From positions 575,056 to 639,055 of the forward strand of contig NZ_LT732529.1 of NCBI RefSeq assembly GCF_900156865.1: 64,000 bases of DNA, given 5' to 3'. The notes under the pieces were generated by a model that had not been told where the DNA came from, ran no database searches, and saw nothing but the letters and a program-made list of their open reading frames with translations. The translations under genes and the position numbers were made by a program. This DNA is from Litchfieldia sinesaloumensis (lineage in GTDB: Bacteria > Bacillota > Bacilli > Bacillales > Bacillaceae_L). This document shows positions 16,393 through 23,711 of this stretch, piece after piece; positions within the stretch are counted from its first letter, which is position 1; each line of letters starts with the position of its first letter.

Positions 16393-17622
16393 TTAAGAAC
16401 GTGAACTATCGGAGGCAATTTGTTCATACGTCCTTAAGCTAAATTCTTTGTATGGGGAATTTGGTAAATGGTCGAATAATTGAACGGCTTTTTTCGCAGC
16501 TGAAAGAGCCTGTTCATGCTTTCCAATTTCCACTAGACAAAGAGCCTTATAAGTCTCCATTAAATAAAATTGCGACAAGTCAAACGGATGACGATGATAA
16601 TCCGGTACTTCCACTTGATTAAAATAATTTACAGCCTCTTCGTAACGACCTAACCCACGTAAAGCCTTTCCTTTCTCAAGGAAAAACCATTCCTTAAATT
16701 GTTGATTAAAGTCTGGATTAGCGAAAGTTTCGTCAATAATTTCAAGGGCTGTATTGTATTCTTTTGAAACAGAATTTAATGACTCAATGTAAAAAAGCTG
16801 GGAGGTCAACCTTGACATTTTATCCTCTGAAAACTCGGCGTATTGCTTTAATTTTTTCAGATAATTTTCGTGCAGTTGTCGATCACCAGCCATCATCGCA
16901 TAAGCCGCGGCAAGTCGATATAAATCATCAATCAAATAAAAGGTCTTATTTTTTTGTGAAAAAGCAATCGCTTCATCCATTACGCGCTTTGCGGAATCTG
17001 AATCTCCGACTGCAAAATATAGGACGGCTTCTTGATAGTCAAGGTCCAATTTTGAAATAGGATCCAAGTAAACATGATTTTTTTCGATTTCTTTCCGTTC
17101 CCGGAGAATGGTCTCTAGTGCTTCTTTATATTGGTAATTCATGAAATGAACAAGTCCGCGAAAGCGAGCAATACTTACCCTTCTAGGTGTAACGTTCATT
17201 TGGTCATATAAAGTGGTCGCATGGTCAAGTGGACCTTGCCATTCATCGTTCTTCTCCCAATAAAGACTGTATCCATACAATTCAAGCAATCTTGCGGCTT
17301 CATAGCCTTGGGTTAGCTTAGGAACCAGTGGTTCAATAAGGGATCTCAACTTTTTATATTTATCCGGATCAACTTCAGAATCAATTGTAAATATTTTTTC
17401 GGCCTCTTCTAGAGTTTCTCTTAATTCATCGAAATTCACTTCATTTAAAAGCTGTGATACCTCAATTTCTAGTTGCTCCGCTATATAGGATAAGCTTTCC
17501 ATCGAAGGATTTGCCTTATTATTCTCAATCAGGCTCAGCATGCCTTTTGTCAATTTAGTTCCAGCGAGCTCTTCTAATGTTAGTTTCTTTTGTTTTCGTA
17601 GTTTGCGTATTCGTTCTCCTAG
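16393..17622 (-). CDS. HTH-TPR transcriptional regulator (Rgg/PlcR-like architecture)
   Basis: The product is about 409 aa. The N-terminal XRE HTH (residues 1-60, LGERIRKLRKQKKLTLEELA, then SLIENNKANPS) is followed by an array of TPR-like helices to the end. This is the layout of peptide-sensing regulators of the RRNPP type. I start at ATG 17622 by analogy with homologues; the Shine-Dalgarno support is weak (GGGAG 15 nt away), so GTG 17640 remains possible. It is divergent from an MFS exporter and separated by a repeated promoter/operator block, so it may regulate the exporter. Confidence 0.75.
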   Translation of the reverse strand, partial: LGERIRKLRKQKKLTLEELAGTKLTKGMLSLIENNKANPSMESLSYIAEQLEIEVSQLLNEVNFDELRETLEEAEKIFTIDSEVDPDKYKKLRSLIEPLVPKLTQGYEAARLLELYGYSLYWEKNDEWQGPLDHATTLYDQMNVTPRRVSIARFRGLVHFMNYQYKEALETILRERKEIEKNHVYLDPISKLDLDYQEAVLYFAVGDSDSAKRVMDEAIAFSQKNKTFYLIDDLYRLAAAYAMMAGDRQLHENYLKKLKQYAEFSEDKMSRLTSQLFYIESLNSVSKEYNTALEIIDETFANPDFNQQFKEWFFLEKGKALRGLGRYEEAVNYFNQVEVPDYHRHPFDLSQFYLMETYKALCLVEIGKHEQALSAAKKAVQLFDHLPNSPYKEFSLRTYEQIASDSSRS

Positions 17623-17659
17623 CATGAGAAATAGGCACACTCCCTATTTTTGATATTTT

Positions 17660-17784
17660 GTTTAATTATATTAAACTTTTTATTGAAAAGAAAGTAAAAT
17701 GGTGATATGATTTGTTTAATTATATTAAACTTTTTATTGAAAAGAAAGTAAAATGGTGATATGATTTGTTTAATTAAATTAAAC
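17660..17784 (+). repeat. 54-bp tandem promoter/operator repeat (2.3 copies)
   Basis: The 17-bp dyad GTTTAAT-nnn-ATTAAAC occurs at 17660-17676, 17714-17730 and 17768-17784, exactly 54 bp apart. The DNA between copies is a direct repeat. Each full unit holds TTGAAA (17683, 17737) and TATGAT (17706, 17760) with 17-bp spacing, so two identical promoters read toward the MFS gene, each with an operator just downstream of its -10. Repression by the HTH-TPR protein or another regulator is inferred. Confidence 0.8.
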
Positions 17785-17808
17785 TTTTCCATTTTTGGAG
17801 GAATTCAC

Positions 17809-19110
17809 ATGAATGAACAACAAAAACTCAAACGAGCAACGTATCATTTGTTTACTTTTACCATTAGTAAAATTATTTCTTCCTTCGGCGCACAAGTATA
17901 CGCATTTGCTATCAGCTTTTATATTCTTCAACTAACAGGATCTGCAACAAGCTTCGCTACAAATCTAATCTGTAATCTATTACCTAGAGCCCTTGTCGCA
18001 CCGCTTGCTGGGTATGCAGCTGATAAATATTCCCGAAAGAAAATCGTCATTATTTCACAACTCGTAACGACGCTCGCTATCCTTGGATTACTCGTTGTTA
18101 GTATGACCTATGGTCTTTCCTTACTTGCGATTTACACGACAACCGTTGTCTTATCACTTGCAACTTCTTTTACCGGTGTAACGTTTACGTCCTCAATCAC
18201 AGGTTTAGTGGATGAAGACAGAATTCAACGAGCGATGTCACTCAACCAAATTTCAATGTCTTTTGCAGCGGTTGGAAGCCCTGCTGTTGGTGGTCTTTTA
18301 TATGGAACTGTTTCTATGGAAGTATTTTTAGGGATGTATATTGCAGCATCAGTTATCGCTGTTATCTTTGAATCGACCATGAATTTCAATCTGTTCTCAA
18401 AGCGTAAAGCGAAGGATGTTGAAGAACAGAAGGAAACGATGTGGCAAAGTATTAAAGCGGGGATTGGCTATTTAAGAACCAAACAGGTCCTCATGACAAT
18501 GATTTGGATCTCATTAATCATTAATTTCCTTTTTGGTGCGTTTGAAGTGGGTTACTCCTTCATTTTAATTGAAAAATTAAAGCTTGAATCACAGCATTTT
18601 GGATTTACACAAGGTGCATTCGCGGTAGGGATGCTGTTGTTCTCCATCTACTTCTCAGTTCGTAAAGAAGTGAAGTTTCCATTCCTCGTCTCAAAACGTG
18701 GCATCATTGGGATGGGGGTCATTATGGGATCAATGTCGGTTCCGTTAATCATTTCGCTATCGTATTGGTCTGTGTTCACATACTACTTTATCGCAATGTT
18801 TACTTTCGGTTCGATGATTATTGTTGTTAATACACCAATCCAAGTAATGATGCAAAAAATGATTGATGACGACTTCAAAGGTCGAGTATTCTCTATTTTA
18901 GAAACTATGGCAGTTGCCTTAATGCCACTAGGAATGATTATTTTCGGCTATCTGTATGATGTCTTACCAGGCCAATATATTCTCATTACCTCATCCGTTA
19001 TTCTAATCGGAATCGTGCTCTTCCTTGCTCGACCTAGTGTCGTTCGAAAAGCACACCCAGAATTAAGTGGAACGAAAACGGTTGTGGAGAAAGCGAGTAC
19101 CGCATTGTAA
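17809..19110 (+). CDS. MFS transporter (multidrug/macrolide exporter-like)
   Basis: The product is about 433 aa with twelve predicted membrane segments. ATG 17809 is chosen because TTGGAGGAA precedes it; the earlier in-frame start has none. The loop 2-3 motif appears as GYAADKYSRKKIVI (motif A). The sequence type resembles MFS_3 and MdtG/MefA-like exporters. It is driven by tandem promoters with operators and divergent from an HTH-TPR regulator, which suggests inducible efflux of an unknown compound. Confidence 0.82.
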   Translation: MNEQQKLKRATYHLFTFTISKIISSFGAQVYAFAISFYILQLTGSATSFATNLICNLLPRALVAPLAGYAADKYSRKKIVIISQLVTTLAILGLLVVSMTYGLSLLAIYTTTVVLSLATSFTGVTFTSSITGLVDEDRIQRAMSLNQISMSFAAVGSPAVGGLLYGTVSMEVFLGMYIAASVIAVIFESTMNFNLFSKRKAKDVEEQKETMWQSIKAGIGYLRTKQVLMTMIWISLIINFLFGAFEVGYSFILIEKLKLESQHFGFTQGAFAVGMLLFSIYFSVRKEVKFPFLVSKRGIIGMGVIMGSMSVPLIISLSYWSVFTYYFIAMFTFGSMIIVVNTPIQVMMQKMIDDDFKGRVFSILETMAVALMPLGMIIFGYLYDVLPGQYILITSSVILIGIVLFLARPSVVRKAHPELSGTKTVVEKASTAL

Positions 19111-19116
19111 AAATAA

Positions 19117-19150
19117 CGCAGCCTTCCTCAAGATGAGGGGGCTGTTTTAT
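19117..19150 (+). terminator. Terminator of the MFS gene
   Basis: CAGCCTTCCTC and GAGGGGGCTG stems are followed by TTTTATTTT. Confidence 0.75.
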
Positions 19151-19165
19151 TTTATGAACAATATA

Positions 19166-19206
19166 TGACATTGTGTCACTTCTGGTTGTTTAATGACAGA
19201 CTGTCA
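19166..19206. promoter_or_regulatory. Two TGACA-N3-TGTCA palindromes
   Basis: TGACA-ttg-TGTCA (19166-19178) and TGACA-gac-TGTCA (19194-19206) are identical in half-sites and 28 bp apart. The second is perfect over 15 bp and abuts a TATAGA -10-like element. They are the likely TetR-type operators of the operon that carries RelP and a TetR regulator. Confidence 0.65.
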
Positions 19207-19239
19207 TATAGAATGTAGGTAGTGAGGTGACACAAGGTC

Positions 19240-19359
19240 ATGTTAAAAACGGTCCCAAAAAATGAACTCAATAAACTAAAGCTGCGAAGGCTAGTGAGAA
19301 AGCTGCAATCACTTGGTGTCAATGCTTCAATTTGTAAGAAACCGATTAGCATAGAATAG
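19240..19359 (+). CDS. 39-aa basic small protein, unknown
   Basis: ATG 19240 follows GAGGTGA at 19223-19229. The product is Lys/Arg/Leu-rich with an amphipathic helix (LNKLKLRRLVRKLQSLG) and one Cys near its end. It lies between the twin palindromes and relP, 40 nt ahead of relP, so it is probably the first gene of that operon. It could be a leader peptide or a real small protein. No family is recognised. Confidence 0.45.
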   Translation: MLKTVPKNELNKLKLRRLVRKLQSLGVNASICKKPISIE

Positions 19360-19399
19360 TGACTTATAACAATAGGTGAATTTTTTATAAGGGAGACAA

Positions 19400-20116
19400 A
19401 TGATGTCTGTAGGAATAAGAATTGATCAATTAAAAGATATGAAAGTGGAACTTCTACGATTTATGATGCCGTACAAGTTTGCCATTGAAGAAATGATGAC
19501 CAAAATCAATATTTTAAAGCAGGAATTTAAATATATACACGATTACAACCCAATTGAACATGTATCCTCTCGTTTGAAATCACCAGAGAGTATTTTAAAT
19601 AAGATTGACCGAAAAGGATATGGGTATTCGCTTGAATCCATAAAAGAAAATATTCTTGATATCGCAGGGATTCGGATAACATGTTCCTATATTTCTGATA
19701 TATATAAAGTTAGTGAAATGCTTCAACAACAAAAGGACGTTACTGTTATTGCAAGTAAGGACTACATTAAAAATCCAAAACCGAATGGGTACCAAAGCTT
19801 GCATTTAATTGTGAAAATCCCTATTTTTATGTCGGACCGTGAAGAACATATTTATGTTGAAATTCAAATTCGAACCATTGCGATGGATTTTTGGGCAAGC
19901 TTAGAACACAAGATTTATTACAAATATAATAAAGAAATTCCACAGCATATGAAGGATGAATTAAAGGAAGCAGCAGTTACTGCCGCTCAATTAGATAGAA
20001 AAATGGAGAAGCTACAAAATGAAATGAACAAACTAAAAGAATCATCAAAAGCGGAAGAATTTTATAACGAGGATAGGGTCTTTCTACCATATGACTTTCT
20101 AACATTAGGAAAATAG
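19400..20116 (+). CDS. relP: Small alarmone synthetase, RelP/YwaC type
   Basis: It transfers pyrophosphate from ATP to GDP or GTP to make (p)ppGpp. The 238-aa protein is a lone RelA_SpoT synthetase domain with no hydrolase or TGS/ACT domains. Motifs are NPIEHVSSRLKS (50-61), DIAGIRI (87-93), PKPNGYQSLH (126-135) and VEIQIRTIAMDFWASLEHKI (153-172), which fits YwaC/RelP better than RelQ. In B. subtilis ywaC is a stress-induced single gene. Here it is followed at 15 nt by a TetR gene and preceded by twin operators, so ligand-controlled alarmone synthesis is inferred. Confidence 0.88.
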   Translation: MMSVGIRIDQLKDMKVELLRFMMPYKFAIEEMMTKINILKQEFKYIHDYNPIEHVSSRLKSPESILNKIDRKGYGYSLESIKENILDIAGIRITCSYISDIYKVSEMLQQQKDVTVIASKDYIKNPKPNGYQSLHLIVKIPIFMSDREEHIYVEIQIRTIAMDFWASLEHKIYYKYNKEIPQHMKDELKEAAVTAAQLDRKMEKLQNEMNKLKESSKAEEFYNEDRVFLPYDFLTLGK

Positions 20117-20137
20117 TGAATTAAGGGAAAGGTGAAA

Positions 20138-20740
20138 ATGCCGAAGATTACATTTTTTAATTTACCTGAGGATAAAAAACAAACACTACTTCAAGCAGCC
20201 AAACAAGAGTTTTCCAGTGTCCCATTATTCGATGCTTCGATCTCTAACATTATAAAATCTGCTGGAATTCCACGTGGTAGCTTTTATCAATATTTTGAGG
20301 ACAAGGAGGATGCCTTCTTCTATTTGCTCGGGCAATTCGCTAAGGAAAAGAACATTGTTTTTCTTTCACTCTTGGAAGAGCATAAAGGTGATTTGTTCCC
20401 AACCTTTACTGAGTTTTTTAAGTTATTTTTAAATGAAGTTGAAAATACGACTTTTTTAAAAAATGCATTGCTTAATATGACTCATAAAATTGAGCGTACG
20501 TTTGATCGAATGACAAGTGAACATGAAATTAATGAGAACTTTAACAAGTTTAGCTCGCTGATTGATGTACGTATTTTACATGTAGAGGATGATAGGGAAT
20601 TATTTCACGCCTTACAAATCATCACATCGGTATTGTTACGGAATTTAATTCATGCAATCGCCTATGACTTGCCTCGTGGAGTTGCATTGAACAATTTTGA
20701 AATTGAAATGAATTTATTGAAAAAGGGCCTTGTCCGGTAG
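20138..20740 (+). CDS. TetR/AcrR-family regulator
   Basis: The product is 200 aa from ATG 20138, behind AAAGGTG; GTG 20132 is a less likely start. The HTH is in residues 12-58: LLQAAKQEFSSVPLFDASISN, cut as AAKQEFSSVPLFDASIS, then AGIPRGSFYQYFEDKEDAF. The C-terminal ligand domain is generic. It sits in the relP operon and probably binds the TGACA-N3-TGTCA pair upstream, so it would be an autorepressor of relP. Confidence 0.82.
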   Translation: MPKITFFNLPEDKKQTLLQAAKQEFSSVPLFDASISNIIKSAGIPRGSFYQYFEDKEDAFFYLLGQFAKEKNIVFLSLLEEHKGDLFPTFTEFFKLFLNEVENTTFLKNALLNMTHKIERTFDRMTSEHEINENFNKFSSLIDVRILHVEDDRELFHALQIITSVLLRNLIHAIAYDLPRGVALNNFEIEMNLLKKGLVR

Positions 20741-20774
20741 GGAACACAATGGTGTTCTCGCCGGGCTTTTTTAT
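20732..20774 (+). terminator. Terminator of the relP-tetR operon
   Basis: A compound stem (CCGG...CCGG enclosing GAACAC-aatg-GTGTTC) is followed by TTTTTTATTTTTT. Confidence 0.75.
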
Positions 20775-20832
20775 TTTTTAAGAGGCTTTTTCTATAAGAA
20801 TAGGAGTATAATAGAATGCATTAACAAATGAT

Positions 20833-21798
20833 ATGGAAAAAGAAAGTATGAATGGATGGATGAGTGTGCGGAAAATTTATTTATATGGCTTGCTGTTGTT
20901 TGTGATGCTTGCCTGGGGGCTAAATATTGTTGCAATTAAAATACTGATTGATCATTTTCCTCCTATTACTATTACCGGACTACGTATACTGGCAGCAGGG
21001 ATTGTCATATTTGTTTTCTTGTATATGAAAAAAGATCTTCAAAAAATGAATCTACACGAGTTTGGATATGTCTCACTAAGTGCTTTAACTGGAATCTTCG
21101 GCCACCAAGCGTTATTATCAATTGGCTTAGTGAATACAAGCGGTACAAATGGAGCGTCCATATTGGCTTTAATACCACTCGTCACCAATATATTTGCAGT
21201 CCTTTTCTTAAAAGCAAAAATGACTTTCTTAAAAATCACCGGTGTGCTCCTTGGGATTGTCGGTATTTATTTGATACTAGTTCTTGGCGGAGGCTCTTTC
21301 ACAAAGCTTTCGAATGGAGATGTTTTTGTTTTTTTATCTGTAATAGCGCAAGCTTTAAGCTTTATTTTTATACGTAAAGCTTCGTATACGTTAAATGCCA
21401 AAACCATAACTTGTTACGCTTTGTTAATGGGCGCAGGTTTTTTGATAATGTTAAGCTTCGCATTGGAGGGTCAAAAAATTGGAACAATGGGAACTCTCGG
21501 GGCTTTACCTGCCTATGTTTGGATCATTTTTTTAGCCTCTGCGATTGTCTCAACAGGTATCGGGAACTTGTGTTATAATTTTGCTATTTCAAAAATTGGA
21601 GCTGGTGAAGCGGCAATATTTCTAAACCTAGCCCCATTCTTTTCATTAGTGGGATCGGTTCTATTTTTAAATGAAACTTTCAAGTTCATTCAGTTGATTG
21701 GATTTATTTTAATTGTCCTTGGTGTCCTATTAGGTACTGAATTATTTGTGCGCAAACCGAAAATCGATAAGCAGGTCGAAGTTTCTGTATCGAAATAG
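20833..21798 (+). CDS. DMT-superfamily (EamA) transporter
   Basis: The roughly 320-aa protein has ten predicted membrane segments in two EamA repeats; the first begins LFVMLAWGLNIVAIKILID, and the second repeat ends in a conserved Pro-poor GIGNLCYNFAISKIGAGEAA region. Typical roles are efflux of amino acids or metabolites. The start is uncertain, because ATG at 20833, 20848 and 20860 are all in frame and none has a strong site. It is monocistronic with its own terminator. Confidence 0.82.
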   Translation: MEKESMNGWMSVRKIYLYGLLLFVMLAWGLNIVAIKILIDHFPPITITGLRILAAGIVIFVFLYMKKDLQKMNLHEFGYVSLSALTGIFGHQALLSIGLVNTSGTNGASILALIPLVTNIFAVLFLKAKMTFLKITGVLLGIVGIYLILVLGGGSFTKLSNGDVFVFLSVIAQALSFIFIRKASYTLNAKTITCYALLMGAGFLIMLSFALEGQKIGTMGTLGALPAYVWIIFLASAIVSTGIGNLCYNFAISKIGAGEAAIFLNLAPFFSLVGSVLFLNETFKFIQLIGFILIVLGVLLGTELFVRKPKIDKQVEVSVSK

Positions 21799-21805
21799 TT
21801 TAGGA

Positions 21806-21840
21806 GGGTCGGCTCTAGAAATGGGAGCCGGCCCTTTTTG
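21806..21840 (+). terminator. Terminator
   Basis: GGGTCGGCTC and GAGCCGGCCC stems are followed by TTTTT, after the DMT transporter gene. Confidence 0.8.
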
Positions 21841-22039
21841 GGGGAGTGAGGTACTGTTATTTTCCAATTAGGGCAGAAAGATTGTTTGTTTGCGCGTAAT
21901 GCAAGAGGTAGGGCACAATTAACGGAAGGCAGGGTACATTATTCAGCAGTGTAGGCACAATTCGTTGAGGAACAACACAAAAAAAGAGTAAAATGAGCTA
22001 AAATTAAAGTAACTTAAAACATAAAAGGAGTGGATACAT

Positions 22040-22825
22040 ATGGATCTGAATCTAAATGGAAAAACAGCAATTGTTGTTGCTTCAAGTCAAGGTCTCGGAA
22101 AAGCAATCGCAACACAGCTCGTTAAAGAAGGCACAAATGTAATGCTGGCTAGTCGTAACGAGGAGAAACTAAAAGGAGTTCAAGTAGAACTCTCAGCTTT
22201 AAACAAAGGTAGAGTGTCGTATCATCAAACGGATATTACTAAAAAAGAGGAAATCGAAGCGCTGATTAAACATACAGTAGACACTTTTGGGGCAATTGAT
22301 ATACTTGTTAATAATTCTGGTGGTCCACCAGCTGGAACGTTCGAACAACTGGACGATGAAGAATGGCAGAATGCCTTTGAATTAAATCTATTAAGCTATA
22401 TTCGAATGATACGTAACACTGTACCACATATGAAAGAAACGGGCGGGAAAATCATCAATATTGCGTCAGTTTCCATTAAAGAGCCGATTCCTGGGTTAAT
22501 CCTTTCCAATACATTCCGATTAGGAATTGTAGGTTTATCAAAAACGCTAGCAGATGAATTAGCACCCCATAATATCTTGATTAACACCGTCGCGCCAGGT
22601 CGAATTGCAACAGATAGGGTTGCTCATCTTGATCAAGTGAATGCTGAGAAACTAGGTAAGCCAATCGAAGAAATTGAGCACATGTTCAAAGAAAAGATCC
22701 CTTTAAAACGGTATGGTACACCAGAAGAATTCGCTACTTTTGTGACATTCCTAGTGTCAGACGCCAACACCTATATGACTGGTCAAGCTTACATCCTTGA
22801 TGGTGGTATGGTGAAGGCGATTTAA
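22040..22825 (+). CDS. SDR-family protein lacking the usual catalytic tyrosine (BKR-like)
   Basis: The 261-aa Rossmann protein has the cofactor motif VVASSQGLGKA (TGxxxGxG-like), NNSGGPPAG and the Ser of the tetrad in NIASVSIKEP. Where YxxxK is expected it has LSNTFRLGIVGLSKTLADEL, so the Tyr is replaced while the Lys is kept. This matches an SDR subgroup annotated as 3-oxoacyl-ACP reductase-like but known to lack a perfect tetrad. Reductase activity is therefore doubtful. It is monocistronic, with AAAGGAG upstream. Confidence 0.8.
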   Translation: MDLNLNGKTAIVVASSQGLGKAIATQLVKEGTNVMLASRNEEKLKGVQVELSALNKGRVSYHQTDITKKEEIEALIKHTVDTFGAIDILVNNSGGPPAGTFEQLDDEEWQNAFELNLLSYIRMIRNTVPHMKETGGKIINIASVSIKEPIPGLILSNTFRLGIVGLSKTLADELAPHNILINTVAPGRIATDRVAHLDQVNAEKLGKPIEEIEHMFKEKIPLKRYGTPEEFATFVTFLVSDANTYMTGQAYILDGGMVKAI

Positions 22826-22832
22826 CAAGTTA

Positions 22833-22856
22833 TGAGCCCAGGCAGGCTCTTTCTCG
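22833..22856 (+). terminator. Terminator-like hairpin
   Basis: GAGCC-caggca-GGCTC is followed by TTTCTC, downstream of the SDR gene. Confidence 0.5.
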
Positions 22857-22967
22857 TCCGGACTAAATAAAGAACCAACTGAATAGTATAATACTGAGTA
22901 TTCCGAAACTTTTCTCGCGCTTAAACGTAATACAATTGTCAGCGGTTTGAGGAAGGGGGGATGAACA

Positions 22968-23276
22968 ATGGTACGATATACCACATTTGCACTTCTAATT
23001 ACTACAATGGAGGTTGCGTTTCTTATAGGCGTTTCACTCTATATAGATGCAAATTTGTTAACTACCATGTTTTTCGGCTCTATTGTCTTTATAATAGTCG
23101 CATTCCTAATGGGCTCCTCAGACGATATTTTTACAAATAACTCAGAGTTTGCCGTTTTTAATAATACGTTTCTTGGTCGAGCAAGACATCAAAAAGGAAA
23201 CTTCAAACTCAGTCCATTTTTTTCAGGATCACTTCTGTGCTTGGGTGTGTATTTTGTAATGAACTATTTTATGTAG
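22968..23276 (+). CDS. Small membrane protein, unknown
   Basis: The 102-aa product has three hydrophobic segments (about 4-24, 33-50, 82-100) and a polar loop rich in Asn/Phe (SDDIFTNNSEFAVFNN). GGAAGGGGGG lies just before ATG. A terminator follows. No family is recognised. Confidence 0.62.
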   Translation: MVRYTTFALLITTMEVAFLIGVSLYIDANLLTTMFFGSIVFIIVAFLMGSSDDIFTNNSEFAVFNNTFLGRARHQKGNFKLSPFFSGSLLCLGVYFVMNYFM

Positions 23277-23312
23277 GTGCGCCTATCCATTTGGAGGGGC
23301 GCTTTTTTTATG
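23274..23312 (+). terminator. Terminator
   Basis: GCGCCTATCC and GGAGGGGCGC stems are followed by TTTTTTTATG. Confidence 0.75.
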
Positions 23313-23363
23313 TTGTGTTGCTTTACGGCGGTTGCAGGCACGAAGCGGTAGGAGAATGTCATT

Positions 23364-23521
23364 GCTTGATGTCTTCAAAAGGAGAATGAAGTCCTGAAGT
23401 AGTCGGGAGTGTCGAGCTTGAGGTCGTCAAAGTGTGTATGAAGACCCGAATTCGTCGGGGGGTAGTTCGCTTGATGTATTCATAAGGTGTATGAAGACTC
23501 GAATTTGTCGGGATGAGCGAG
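23364..23521. repeat. Three imperfect tandem repeats of 52-53 bp
   Basis: Units begin with GCTTGA at 23364, 23416 and 23469. Each reads GCTTGAxGTxxTCA..., then TGTATGAAG or AATGAAG, then C(C/T)(C/T)GAAxTxGTCGGG. They share about 65-70 percent by eye. They fill the gap of about 430 bp before the Rieske oxidoreductase gene. No coding frame is conserved across units, so this looks like an intergenic repeat family. Confidence 0.7.
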
Positions 23522-23711
23522 TTTTTAGGACTTCATTTTGTGGTAAGAGGAAACCGAAACAGAAAAAGAGTCCAACACCCCTTCCATAACTGAGAAGAAG
23601 GGAATAACAGAATAACACGATCTTCGCCATTTTTCCTTCCCCTCATGTATGATACCCACATTACTGGAAAACCTAATCACAACTGACGAATTAAGGAAAT
23701 GAGGGGTTATT

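Noticed and set aside
23364-23521. CRISPR array
   Set aside because: Units are contiguous, diverged, and have no distinct spacers; no cas genes are in the window.
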